Assembly: GCA_040766325.1 (NCBI GenBank)
Contig: JAXGQR010000001.1
Span: forward strand, 328,353-392,352
Direction: 5' to 3'
DNA from: Dehalobacterium sp040766325
Lineage (GTDB): Bacteria; Bacillota; Dehalobacteriia; Dehalobacteriales; Dehalobacteriaceae
Length of the DNA: 64,000 nucleotides
The position numbers and the translations under genes are program-made. The notes under the pieces are model-generated. The model was not told the origin of the DNA. It worked only from the letters and a program-made list of their open reading frames with translations, and did no database searches. Position 1 is the stretch's first letter; each line of letters starts with the position of its first letter. Below are positions 42,771-51,331 of this stretch, in pieces.

Positions 42771-43308
42771 ATCTAGCAAATAAACTCACTTTAGCACGCA
42801 TATTTTTAATCCCATTATTTATGGTTATCCTGCTCACCAGGATACCGAAATACGGAGATGTTTTGGCTGCCATCATCTTCATCATAGCTGCCAGTACCGA
42901 TGGATTAGACGGCTATATCGCCCGCTCCCGTAAACAAATAACAAATCTTGGAAAGCTCATGGATCCTTTAGCCGATAAACTATTAGTTAGCGCCGCCCTT
43001 ATTTGTCTGGTTGAGTTAGTTATGATCAAAGCTTGGTGGCTATTGTGATTATCGGTCGAGAATTTGCTGTCACCGGATTAAGAGCTATAGCTGCCGGTGA
43101 AGGTGTAATCGTTGCAGCATCAAAATTGGGGAAATATAAAACTGTTTCTCAAATAGTTGCAATTTCCGTGATCCTTTTTCACGACTTGTACTGGCCAATA
43201 TTTCCCATATCTATTGGGTCAATTCTATTATACATTGCTGTTGGTTTTACTATTGCCTCCGGTGTTGATTATTTTTTAAAGGCCAAGAAACTACTGAAAG
43301 GCAGCTAA
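42767..43308 (+). pseudogene. pgsA: CDP-diacylglycerol-glycerol-3-phosphate 3-phosphatidyltransferase, frameshifted
   Basis: The first part (42767-43048) has the CDP-alcohol phosphotransferase motif DG-YI-AR-x8-G-KLM-D-PLA-D. It loses frame at KAW near 43038. The rest (VAIVIIGREFAVTGLRAIAAGEG to KLLKGS) continues in another frame to 43308. Restoring one G in TGG(G)TG near 43038 gives a normal ~181-residue protein. Function: makes phosphatidylglycerol phosphate in the membrane. The enzyme is normally essential, so a base-calling error in a G run is the likeliest reason. The first four bases overlap rimO. Confidence 0.88.
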
Positions 43309-43321
43309 CATAGCGGAAGAG

Positions 43322-43347
43322 AACACACTTTTGGGTGTGTTTTTTTG
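43322..43347 (+). terminator. Intrinsic terminator after pgsA
   Basis: AACACAC pairs with GTGTGTT and ends in seven Ts. Confidence 0.85.
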
Positions 43348-43510
43348 TGCCTACAGAAATGTGTTTATGGATTTAAATTTGGGCAAATGTCTGATGATAA
43401 ACTATCTATAATGTGATTAACTATATTTTCTCTTGTTACCAATCATTTCATAAGGTTTTGAAGAGAATAACATGTTATACTTTTCTTATCAGATAAGGAG
43501 AGTGGTATCT

Positions 43511-44020
43511 GTGAAGCAACATATTCAGAGTCTGGGATTGACACTAGTCATCGCCAGCCTTTTTTTCGCCATTTTAATGGGTGGTCGGTTTTTCTATCAA
43601 AATTATTACATGGCGGATCATTTTCAAACTAAGCTTGGAGAAATTTCAGGAGTCACTGAGATCCAGATTGAAGATAGAAAGATTGTGCTTACCATGAATT
43701 ATGTGAACAACATTAAAGCATCCTATCAGAAAGTTTCCAATATTGTTGGAAAACGTGATTATGAAATTGTTATCAAAGATCGTCCCTCAAAAGTGTTGGA
43801 ATCTGTGGTTGCAGAGTGTGAAATACCTCTTTATGAGGGATTGGTACGTGGCAACTTTACGGAAATGTCGCACTTGATTCAGGAAATCTGCCGTAATCGG
43901 GGTATAGATGTAAAAATATTTCTTGATCAGGAAAGAATATATCTTTCGCTGGCTTTGGAAAACCACTATATTTATCGCATCATCGAGCGACCTGATTTCA
44001 CTTCTTCTATGTACAGCTAA
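43511..44020 (+). CDS. Hypothetical single-pass membrane protein
   Basis: About 169 residues. One hydrophobic segment (~8-27) is followed by an alpha/beta-looking domain with no family I recognise. Start GTG 43511 is preferred because AAGGAG lies 10 bases upstream; an earlier in-frame ATG at 43472 precedes that site. It is 69 bases upstream of the FtsH-like protease and on the same strand, so the two may be one unit. If the N-terminus is cytoplasmic, the domain would face the outside; an extracytoplasmic partner for the short protease is a possibility only. Confidence 0.65.
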   Translation: MKQHIQSLGLTLVIASLFFAILMGGRFFYQNYYMADHFQTKLGEISGVTEIQIEDRKIVLTMNYVNNIKASYQKVSNIVGKRDYEIVIKDRPSKVLESVVAECEIPLYEGLVRGNFTEMSHLIQEICRNRGIDVKIFLDQERIYLSLALENHYIYRIIERPDFTSSMYS

Positions 44021-44089
44021 TTAATAAAATCATATCGAACCCATGAAGGCTCTAGAATTTTTGACATACAAAAGAAAGAGGGTTGGATA

Positions 44090-45559
44090 ATGCGGAAGGA
44101 AATTATGATCGGAGTACTTTTTTCTCTGATAGCTTTTTTATGGTTTTTGGGATATGATGTGGTACCAGTTCTGATGTTGGCAGCCATAGGGGTGATGACT
44201 TATATTTTATTAAGGAAAAAAGGCGTATTAAAGAATTCTTTTATGGGAACTCCTGTCAATCCTCAGTTACATTTTGATGATATCGGCGGGCAAGCACCAG
44301 CAAAGCAGGAAATTCAGGAAGCATTAGACTTTATTAGGCATTACGAAAAATATGAAGCAATGGGAATTCGCCCTTTAAAAGGCATTTTACTTACCGGACC
44401 TCCGGGAACAGGAAAAACTCTTTTAGCCAAAGCTGCGGCTACCTATACAGATTCGGTGTTTATTGCTGCATCCGGATCTGAATTCATTGAAATGTATGCT
44501 GGTGTTGGGGCACAGCGGATCCGCAGTATTTTTCAATCCGCCAAAAAACAGGCTCGAAAGTTAGAAAAGAAAAGTGCTGTTATCTTTATTGATGAGATCG
44601 AGGTGTTGGGAGGAAAGAGAGGTAATCATTCCAGCCATTTGGAATATGATCAAACATTAAACCAGCTCTTAGTGGAAATGGATGGCATCAATACTGCTCC
44701 TCAAATACAAATTCTTATTATGGGGGCAACTAACCGAGCCGACTTAATTGATGAAGCCTTATTGAGACCGAGTCGATTTGACCGCATTGTCAATGTAGAT
44801 TTGCCTGATGTGGAAGGCAGATTACAAATCTTAAAAATCCATACCGATAACAAGATTCTCGGGGATGATGTTGATTTATCGGTGATTGCCAAAGAAACAT
44901 TTGGCTTTTCCGGAGCTCAGTTGGAAAGCCTCTGTAATGAGGGTGCAATCTATGCCTTGCGAGAGGAAAAAAGAGTCATCAGCCAACAACACCTTAAGGA
45001 TGCCATCGATAAAGTGATAATGGGAGAAAAAGCAGAAAAAACACCTACGAAAGAAGAAAAAATGCGCATCGCCTATCATGAGTCGGGGCATGCATTAGTT
45101 AGTGAAACCTTACGTCAGGATTCCGTTGTATACGTTACCATTACCTCTAGGGGTAAAGCTTTAGGGTATATGCGTCAGACACCTGATTCCGATATTTATT
45201 TATACACCAAGCAATATCTGGAACAGCAGATAGAAATAGCTTTAGCCGGTGCTGTTGCAGAGGAAATCTTTTTTGGCAACAGAAGCTCAGGATCTTTAAA
45301 CGATTTTAAACAAGCGATTTCCCTCGCAAAGCAAATCATTGAGTGTGGCTTTTCCCGGTTGGGTATTGTTGATTATGAAACACTTTCTAAAGAATTAATT
45401 CATGAGGAAATCGATTTCATTCTGGAAATTCAAGAAAAGATGACTCGAGATATGATTTGTAAAAGAAAACAAATTATTCGGCGAATGGTGGACATCCTTT
45501 ATGAGCAAGAATATATTACCGGAGAAACATTGCGAGAAATAATCGAAAAACCGGCATAA
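44090..45559 (+). CDS. FtsH-like AAA+ metalloprotease lacking the extracytoplasmic domain
   Basis: A 489-residue M41-type protein. Two closely spaced hydrophobic stretches (~5-21 and 24-42) come first; the ~70-residue outside domain of normal FtsH is absent. Walker A GPPGTGKTLLAKA is at ~104, Walker B VIFIDEIEVLGG at ~166, and the second-region arginine finger segment RPSRFDRIV is intact. The zinc motif HESGH sits near 330 with a further acidic ligand in GSLNDFKQA. It is shorter than the usual 600-residue FtsH. A membrane-linked ATP-driven protease; substrates unknown. No other FtsH is in the window, so this is probably a paralog. Confidence 0.88.
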   Translation: MRKEIMIGVLFSLIAFLWFLGYDVVPVLMLAAIGVMTYILLRKKGVLKNSFMGTPVNPQLHFDDIGGQAPAKQEIQEALDFIRHYEKYEAMGIRPLKGILLTGPPGTGKTLLAKAAATYTDSVFIAASGSEFIEMYAGVGAQRIRSIFQSAKKQARKLEKKSAVIFIDEIEVLGGKRGNHSSHLEYDQTLNQLLVEMDGINTAPQIQILIMGATNRADLIDEALLRPSRFDRIVNVDLPDVEGRLQILKIHTDNKILGDDVDLSVIAKETFGFSGAQLESLCNEGAIYALREEKRVISQQHLKDAIDKVIMGEKAEKTPTKEEKMRIAYHESGHALVSETLRQDSVVYVTITSRGKALGYMRQTPDSDIYLYTKQYLEQQIEIALAGAVAEEIFFGNRSSGSLNDFKQAISLAKQIIECGFSRLGIVDYETLSKELIHEEIDFILEIQEKMTRDMICKRKQIIRRMVDILYEQEYITGETLREIIEKPA

Positions 45560-45597
45560 AATTCAATGAATTAAATGCTTTCAAGATATTCTTTAAT

Positions 45598-45632
45598 AAT
45601 AACTCGGAGCGCTACGTTCCGAGTTATTTTAA
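45598..45632 (+). terminator. Intrinsic terminator after the FtsH-like gene
   Basis: Perfect 11-bp stem AATAACTCGGA/TCCGAGTTATT with a 9-nt loop and a TTTTAAT tail. Confidence 0.8.
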
Positions 45633-45675
45633 TCGGTGTAATTATAATTATTCAAAAATTGAAGGATTTTAACTG

Positions 45676-46191
45676 ATGAAAAAAGAAATATGTAAGGCCG
45701 GATTGTTTGGGATGGTGATTAAGACGATGAATAGTTATGTATTGGTTGAAAGATTAAGAGCAAATGGAATAACTATTGGAGTAGCCGAATCTTGCACCGG
45801 AGGATTGTTTAGCGGTGCCTTAACAGAGATTCCGGGGAGTTCAGATTGTTTCGGATTAGGATTGGTTACATATAGTAATCAAGCAAAGCACCAACAACTT
45901 GGTATTCCCTGGGAAATATTAAATCGATTTGGTGCGGTAAGTTATCAAACCGCTTTTTTCATGGCACAATCGATACAATACATTGCGCAGTCCGATTTAG
46001 GAATTTCTTTTACAGGAATTGCCGGTCCTTCAGGCGGAAGCGAAACTAAACCTGTTGGGCTAGTGTACATTGCTTTAGCAATGGAAAACTACTGTGTTGT
46101 AAAAAAGTTTAATTTTGCCGGCACTCGACAAGAAGTTAGGACAGCAACGATTCAAGAGGGGATCAATTTAATCTTACAAATGATCCTGTGA
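45676..46191 (+). CDS. pncC: Nicotinamide-nucleotide amidase, CinA C-terminal type
   Basis: A 171-residue stand-alone CinA_C domain. Motifs: VAESCTGGLFSGALTEIPGSS with Cys near 39, YSNQAKHQQLGIP and FTGIAGPSGGSETKPVGLVYIA. The family deamidates NMN to nicotinic acid mononucleotide, recycling NAD. The usual N-terminal molybdopterin-like half of Gram-positive CinA is missing here. It precedes recA as in B. subtilis cinA-recA. An internal Met at 45727 (MNSYVLVERL) is a possible shorter start. Confidence 0.88.
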   Translation: MKKEICKAGLFGMVIKTMNSYVLVERLRANGITIGVAESCTGGLFSGALTEIPGSSDCFGLGLVTYSNQAKHQQLGIPWEILNRFGAVSYQTAFFMAQSIQYIAQSDLGISFTGIAGPSGGSETKPVGLVYIALAMENYCVVKKFNFAGTRQEVRTATIQEGINLILQMIL

Positions 46192-46270
46192 TTTATTGCC
46201 TGGCTACCCAGACAATGTTGTTGCCAATTATAATATACAAACATAAACAGGAAATATTTTTTATTATTAG

Positions 46271-46319
46271 TTGACAAACTCCGAATAAACCTAGTACAAT
46301 AAATACGAACATTTGTTTG
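46271..46319 (+). promoter_or_regulatory. recA: recA promoter with LexA-like SOS box
   Basis: TTGACA (46271-46276), 18-base spacer, TACAAT (46295-46300), then CGAACATTTGTTTG at 46306-46319. This has one or two mismatches from the Gram-positive LexA box CGAACRNRYGTTYC, placed right at the transcription start. Confidence 0.75.
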
Positions 46320-46338
46320 AAAAAAGGGGGAGCAAAAA

Positions 46339-47367
46339 ATGTCCGATAAATTACGTGCTTTAGATCAGGCTCTTAGTCAAATTGAAAGACAGTTTGGTAA
46401 AGGATCCATTATGCGTTTAGGAGGGGAAGCGGCAAATACGGGAATAGATGCGATTCCAACGGGTTCTCTGGCTCTTGATCTGGCTTTAGGAATTGGTGGT
46501 GTTCCGAGAGGACGAATTGTGGAAATATTTGGACCTGAGTCTTCGGGAAAAACAACTGTGGCTCTGCACATTGTGGCTGAAGCACAGAAAATGGGCGGAA
46601 CAGCTGCATTTATCGATGCGGAACATGCACTTGATCCCCTTTACTCGCAAAACCTAGGTGTAGATTTAGAAAATTTGCTTGTATCCCAGCCTGACACTGG
46701 TGAGCAAGCATTAGAAATCACAGAAGCATTGGTGCGCAGCGGTGCCGTTGATGTAGTCGTTATCGATTCTGTGGCTGCGTTAGTGCCAAGAGCTGAGATC
46801 GAAGGTGAAATGGGTGATGCCCATGTAGGTTTACAAGCAAGATTAATGTCCCAGGCATTAAGAAAACTTACGGCTGTTGTTGGCAAGACTCGCACGACCA
46901 CGATCTTTATCAACCAAATCAGAGAAAAGATTGGCGTAATGTACGGCAACCCGGAAACAACACCTGGGGGAAGAGCGTTAAAGTTCTATTCCTCTGTACG
47001 GATGGAAATAAGGAGAACGGAAACGCTAAAACAGGGTTCAGATATGATTGGCAATCGAACTAGAGCAAAAATTGTAAAAAATAAAGTAGCACCTCCTTTT
47101 AAACAAGCCGAATTTGATATTATGTACGGCTTAGGAATTTCCAAAGAAGGAAATATTTTAGATATTGGATCGGAGTTAAGTATTATTAATAAAAGCGGTT
47201 CCTGGTACTCCTATGGGGATGAAAGAATCGGTCAAGGAAGAGAAAATGCCAAAGAATACCTCAGAACTCATCCGGAAATCACTAAGGAAATTGAACAGAA
47301 GATTAGAGAAAGCGCGCAAGGAATTCCTTTAATGAGTGTCGGAGCTACTATTGATGAAGAAGAGTAA
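46339..47367 (+). CDS. recA: Recombinase RecA
   Basis: A 342-residue RecA, complete. The N-terminal LDQALSQIERQFGKGSIMRLG, Walker A GPESSGKTT (~65-73), Walker B VVVIDSVAAL, loop regions with the RLMSQALRKL and TTTIFINQIREKIGVMYGNPETTPGG motifs, and the acidic C-terminus are all present. It drives strand exchange and LexA self-cleavage in the SOS response. The start follows AAAAGGGGGAG. recX overlaps its 3' end. Confidence 0.98.
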   Translation: MSDKLRALDQALSQIERQFGKGSIMRLGGEAANTGIDAIPTGSLALDLALGIGGVPRGRIVEIFGPESSGKTTVALHIVAEAQKMGGTAAFIDAEHALDPLYSQNLGVDLENLLVSQPDTGEQALEITEALVRSGAVDVVVIDSVAALVPRAEIEGEMGDAHVGLQARLMSQALRKLTAVVGKTRTTTIFINQIREKIGVMYGNPETTPGGRALKFYSSVRMEIRRTETLKQGSDMIGNRTRAKIVKNKVAPPFKQAEFDIMYGLGISKEGNILDIGSELSIINKSGSWYSYGDERIGQGRENAKEYLRTHPEITKEIEQKIRESAQGIPLMSVGATIDEEE

Positions 47368-47869
47368 AACCTCGGAATCTTCCCGTCTGATGGCACGGGC
47401 TTTAAAATTGTTAAACATTCGACCCAGATCAATTGAGGAATTAAGAAAGATGCTCTTAGAAAGAGAATTTCCTCTTGAAGAGGTGAATCAAGTAATTTCT
47501 CAATTGATTCAACTAAAATATTTAGATGATGTCAATTATATAGAAAGCTGGTGTTACTACCGTCAACATATTTCGCCTAAAGGCCGTTGGCTGGTAAGAA
47601 AGGAATTAGTCATGAAAGGGGTCTCCGCTTTTGATTTGGATGAACATTTTGATGCTTTTTATTCCGAAGAGGACGAAAAGAAATGCTTACAGATCTTGAT
47701 TGAAAAAAAATCTATCAAAAGAAGATTGGAACAGAGTAAAAATTATGAAAAGGAATATCAAAAAGTGGTTGCCCAAATGGTGAGGAAAGGATTTAATCTG
47801 CATCAAGTATTGGAGAACCTAGACCGTTTTCAGTCTATTAATCTTGACATTTTTCCAGAAAAAGAATAG
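47354..47869 (+). CDS. recX: Regulatory protein RecX
   Basis: A 171-residue RecX that modulates RecA filaments. Three-helix repeats are visible: ARALKLLNIRPRSIEELRKMLLE at the start, the YLDDVNYIESWCYYRQH-RGRWLVRKEL-type middle, and KNYEKEYQKVVAQMVRKGFNLHQVLENL at the end. Start ATG 47354 overlaps the end of recA by 14 bases. The 3' end contains a strong promoter for the downstream small RNA. Confidence 0.92.
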   Translation: MKKSKTSESSRLMARALKLLNIRPRSIEELRKMLLEREFPLEEVNQVISQLIQLKYLDDVNYIESWCYYRQHISPKGRWLVRKELVMKGVSAFDLDEHFDAFYSEEDEKKCLQILIEKKSIKRRLEQSKNYEKEYQKVVAQMVRKGFNLHQVLENLDRFQSINLDIFPEKE

Positions 47870-47872
47870 AAT
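47844..47872 (+). promoter_or_regulatory. Strong sigma-A promoter inside the 3' end of recX
   Basis: TTGACA (47844-47849), 17-base spacer, TAGAAT (47867-47872), the same pair and spacing as the tRNA-Pro promoter. It drives the small RNA that follows. Confidence 0.75.
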
Positions 47873-47879
47873 GTTTCTA

Positions 47880-48098
47880 TTAGAACAAGGATTAGAATAT
47901 AAGACCTGAAGCGGGTTTAATATATCTTTAAACTAAGGCATAAAGCACAAGGAAGAGGAGCAATTCACGGTTCATATTTTTTAATATGTTAATTTTCAGG
48001 TGCTCTGATTTAAGAATAATACCCTTTGCTGGTTTGAGATCCAATGCACTCGTTATCTCGTTTGTATTCTAAAACCGAGTTTACACTCGGTTTTTTTA
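47880..48098 (+). ncRNA. Candidate structured small RNA between recX and rny, possibly 6S RNA
   Basis: A transcript from about 47880 to the terminator at 48097 (~218 nt) has no reading frame. A closing stem pairs 47892-47903 with 48061-48072 (TTAGAATA/TATTCTAA plus four weaker pairs). An upper stem pairs 47944-47952 (AGCACAAGG) with 48023-48030 (CCTTTGCT) with one bulge. A top stem GAGCA/TGCTC carries an apical hairpin CATATT-TTTT-AATATG. The wide opening between closing and upper stems has a small hairpin on its 3' side (GAGAT/ATCTC). Closing stem, central bubble and terminal stem are the 6S RNA layout, and the length fits. Naming it 6S is inference; a strong promoter and perfect terminator make an RNA gene likely. 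Confidence 0.6.
48072..48097 (+). terminator. Intrinsic terminator of the candidate small RNA
   Basis: AACCGAGT/ACTCGGTT with a 4-nt loop and seven Ts. Confidence 0.9.
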
Positions 48099-48237
48099 TC
48101 GTCAGGATTCATGCATTTTAACGATATCTAAGTACCGAAAGAATAAATCTTTTGGACAAGAGATCTGTTGAACCTGGAAATTTCCTTGTCAATAATTGAT
48201 TATGAAATAAAAAAACGCTTGGAGGTGAAAGGAAAAT

Positions 48238-49776
48238 TTGTGGCTATATTATGTAATTGGAATTTTAGCAGGAATTATCATTGGCTTTTTGATAGGATAT
48301 TTTGTGAGGAAAAAGATTGCTGAGGCGAAAATTGATTCAGCAGAAGAAGCAGCTAAAAAAATCCTTGAAGACGGCTATAAAGATGCTGAGGCAAAAAAAC
48401 GAGAAGTGCTCTTAGAAGCAAAAGAAGAAATTCATCGTATGAGATCGGATGCTGAGAGAGAAAATAAAGAGCGCCGCAATGAGTTAGTGCGTTTAGAAAG
48501 AAGATTGGTTCAAAAAGAAGAAAATTTGGATCGAAAAACTGATGCCATCGAACGCAAAGAAGATTCTTTGATTAAAAAAGATCAAGAGGCAGAAAAAAAG
48601 TTAGCGGCAATATCTGCATTACACGAAAAGAAAGTTGAAGAATTAGAGCGTCTGTCAGGTATGACATCAGACCAAGCAAAAGAAATGCTTCTAACCAATG
48701 TCGAAGAAGAGATAAAGCATGAAACTGCTATTTTGATTAAAGATCTTGAGAAACAAGCGAAGGAAGATGGGGAGAAAAAAGCGCGTGAAATCATAACTAT
48801 GGCGATTCAAAGGGTTGCAGCAGATCATGTAGCTGAAACAACCGTGTCGGTTGTAGCTTTGCCTAATGATGAGATGAAAGGCCGCATCATCGGCAGGGAA
48901 GGGCGCAACATTCGTACCTTGGAAACTTTAACAGGAATTGACCTAATTATTGATGATACCCCGGAAGCAGTGATTTTATCCGGATTTGATCCAGTAAGAA
49001 GAGAGGTTGCACGAGTTGCCTTAGAAAAATTGATCCAAGATGGTCGTATTCATCCTGCTCGTATTGAAGAAATGGTGGAAAAAGCTCAGAAAGAGGTGGA
49101 TCACCGTATTCGGGAAGAAGGGGAGCAGGCAACCTTTGAAACAGGGGTTCATGGGTTGCATCCGGAGCTTATTCGTTTAATTGGGCGACTTAAGTATCGC
49201 ACAAGTTATGGACAAAACATCTTAAAGCACTCCATTGAAGTATCTCATCTGGCAGGGATCATGGCAGCTGAATTAGGTGCAGATGAACAAATGGCAAAAA
49301 GAGCAGGTTTACTACATGACTTAGGTAAAGCCGTTGATCATGAAGTGGAAGGACCACATGTCACTATTGGCGCAGATTTAGCCAAAAAATATCGTGAATC
49401 AGCGGAAATAGTTCATGCCATAGCCGCTCACCATGGAGATATTGAGACCGTAACCATCGAAGCCGCGTTAGTTCAGGCGGCTGATGCGATTTCTGCAGCA
49501 AGACCAGGCGCTAGAAGAGAAACCCTGGAATCTTATATAAAAAGATTAGAGAAATTAGAGGAAATTGCCGATGATTTTGATGGTGTCGAAAAAGCCTTTG
49601 CGATTCAAGCAGGGCGTGAAATTCGTATCATGGTTAAGCCTGATAAGGTAGATGATATTTCTTCTCCAAGGTTAGCCCGTGACATTGTAAAAAGAATCGA
49701 AGCAGAATTAGAGTATCCCGGACAGATTAAAGTTGTTGTGATTCGGGAAACGAGATCAGTTGACTATGCAAAATAA
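48238..49776 (+). CDS. rny: Ribonuclease Y
   Basis: A 512-residue membrane-anchored endoribonuclease that initiates mRNA decay. One N-terminal membrane segment (~4-24), a long coiled coil (~30-205), a KH domain (~212-272; GRIIGREGRNIRTLETLTGIDLIID) and an HD domain with LLHDLGKAVDHEVEG and AAHHGDIE near 360-400. It ends in SVDYAK. Start TTG 48238 follows GGAGGTGAAAGG. In B. subtilis it is followed by ymdB and spoVS, as here with one extra gene. Confidence 0.97.
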   Translation: MWLYYVIGILAGIIIGFLIGYFVRKKIAEAKIDSAEEAAKKILEDGYKDAEAKKREVLLEAKEEIHRMRSDAERENKERRNELVRLERRLVQKEENLDRKTDAIERKEDSLIKKDQEAEKKLAAISALHEKKVEELERLSGMTSDQAKEMLLTNVEEEIKHETAILIKDLEKQAKEDGEKKAREIITMAIQRVAADHVAETTVSVVALPNDEMKGRIIGREGRNIRTLETLTGIDLIIDDTPEAVILSGFDPVRREVARVALEKLIQDGRIHPARIEEMVEKAQKEVDHRIREEGEQATFETGVHGLHPELIRLIGRLKYRTSYGQNILKHSIEVSHLAGIMAAELGADEQMAKRAGLLHDLGKAVDHEVEGPHVTIGADLAKKYRESAEIVHAIAAHHGDIETVTIEAALVQAADAISAARPGARRETLESYIKRLEKLEEIADDFDGVEKAFAIQAGREIRIMVKPDKVDDISSPRLARDIVKRIEAELEYPGQIKVVVIRETRSVDYAK

Positions 49777-49828
49777 TAAGATTCATGATAAAGAAAGCTT
49801 AATGAATAATTATATTTGAAATTTTCTA

Positions 49829-49853
49829 TGGGGGAACTTTCTCCCCTTTTTTA
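49829..49853 (+). terminator. Intrinsic terminator after rny
   Basis: GGGGGA pairs with TCTCCCC, ending in six Ts. Confidence 0.8.
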
Positions 49854-49980
49854 TATGTTTTAACGATAATCTAAAGCCTTTTTGGCATGATATAACATTT
49901 GTTTCTTATCGTCTTGAAGCAGGAGTTTACCTACCGGCTGAAGAATCAAAATATGACCTAAGAAAAAGGTGGTGCTACTT

Positions 49981-50499
49981 GTGTCAGCAATATATTCCCA
50001 GGAGGGAGGAGTCTCTGAATGTGTCGGTCTCCTCATTTCAATTTTAATTCGTTATCCGGAAGTGGGCTCGATTCATTTTGATCCTCAAACCCATGAAATA
50101 CGTTTAACCTTTATTATTTCAGGCGAAAAGGAGAGGTTACAGGTATCTGCAAAAAGTCAAGCAATTCTAAAAGCCCTGGAAATGTATCATCAATTTGAAA
50201 CAATTCAACCTCAACTTTGTGCAGTCAGTGAAAATCAACATGATCATTATTCAATGATTGATGTTAAAAGAGATATAGATTCCTTATCAAAAAACGAGAT
50301 TTCATTATTAATTGAATTATTCCACATCAATTTCCCCAACACTCTAGTTGTGGATTACAGTGAAGAAATGTTAACAGAAGACATTCAAATACAAGATGAA
50401 ATGATAGGCCATATGTTGGAAGGCATTAAAAACGGCAGCGTTGATAATAAATTAGTTGCTTATAGAGAAGAAGGAAAAGTTTTGGTTTTTAATCGATAG
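49981..50499 (+). CDS. Hypothetical protein between rny and ymdB
   Basis: A 172-residue protein with no membrane segment and no motif I can name. It has an N-terminal alpha/beta segment (VGLLISILIRYPEVGSIHFD) and an acidic C-terminal half rich in isoleucine. Start GTG 49981 follows AAAGGTGG. It ends 21 bases before ymdB, so it is probably in that operon. The gene has normal codon texture and is likely real; the function is unknown. Confidence 0.7.
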   Translation: MSAIYSQEGGVSECVGLLISILIRYPEVGSIHFDPQTHEIRLTFIISGEKERLQVSAKSQAILKALEMYHQFETIQPQLCAVSENQHDHYSMIDVKRDIDSLSKNEISLLIELFHINFPNTLVVDYSEEMLTEDIQIQDEMIGHMLEGIKNGSVDNKLVAYREEGKVLVFNR

Positions 50500-50520
50500 A
50501 TCCACCGGGAGGAACGAGTA

Positions 50521-51303
50521 TTGAAAATATTGTTTGTGGGTGATATTGTAGGAAAACCGGGTCGAGAAATTTTGAGGCAACAATTACCTGGTATTCAAGA
50601 CAAATTCAACATTGATTTTACCATTGCTAATGGTGAAAATGCGGCTAGTGGTGCCGGGATAAACAAAAGAATTTTTGAGGAAATTAGTAATTACGGTGTG
50701 GACTTGGTAACCATGGGCAATCATGTCTGGGACAGAAAAGAGATTTTAGATTGTATCGATCATGAAGAACGCATTATTAGACCGGCCAATGATCCTCATG
50801 GCGCACCAGGTAAGGGATGGAATATTTTTTCCGTGAATCAGGTTAGAATTGTTGTGATAAATCTAGCCGGTCGTGTTTTTATGCCTTCTTTAGACTGTCC
50901 TTTTCAAACTATGGAATGCATCCTGGCTGAGATCAAAGGACTATCACCATATGTGATTTTAGATTTTCATGGTGAAGCAACTTCGGAAAAACAAGCAATG
51001 GGCTGGTACTTAGACGGGAGAGTTAGTGCAGTTTTTGGTACCCATACCCATATCCAAACTGCAGATGCCCGCATTTTACATCGAGGCACTGCTTATATGA
51101 CCGATGTCGGTATGACAGGACCTCGAGATTCTGTATTAGGCATGGATAAGGATCTGATCATAAAAAAATTTACGACCTCCATGCCGGTAAGATTCGAAAT
51201 TGCTCATGGAGATATCCAGTTAAATGCAGTAATCGTGGAATTAAACAAGCAGGGAAAGACGGTTTCTATCACACCGGTAAATACCATATTGGAGTCAATT
51301 TAA
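50521..51303 (+). CDS. ymdB: YmdB-type metallophosphoesterase
   Basis: A 260-residue phosphoesterase of the TIGR00282/YmdB family. Metal-binding motifs: FVGDIVGKPGRE, ANGENAASGAG, MGNHVWDRKE, LDFHGEATSEKQA and FGTHTHIQTAD. The B. subtilis enzyme hydrolyses 2',3'-cyclic nucleotides and affects motility and biofilm choice. Start TTG 50521 after GGGAGGAACG. spoVS follows with its own sporulation promoter. Confidence 0.95.
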   Translation: MKILFVGDIVGKPGREILRQQLPGIQDKFNIDFTIANGENAASGAGINKRIFEEISNYGVDLVTMGNHVWDRKEILDCIDHEERIIRPANDPHGAPGKGWNIFSVNQVRIVVINLAGRVFMPSLDCPFQTMECILAEIKGLSPYVILDFHGEATSEKQAMGWYLDGRVSAVFGTHTHIQTADARILHRGTAYMTDVGMTGPRDSVLGMDKDLIIKKFTTSMPVRFEIAHGDIQLNAVIVELNKQGKTVSITPVNTILESI

Positions 51304-51331
51304 ATCTAAAACTCTAAAATAATTTTTTTTC

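Noticed and set aside
46641..46949. A 102-codon minus-strand frame opposite recA
   Set aside because: Shadow of recA codon structure; no supporting signal.
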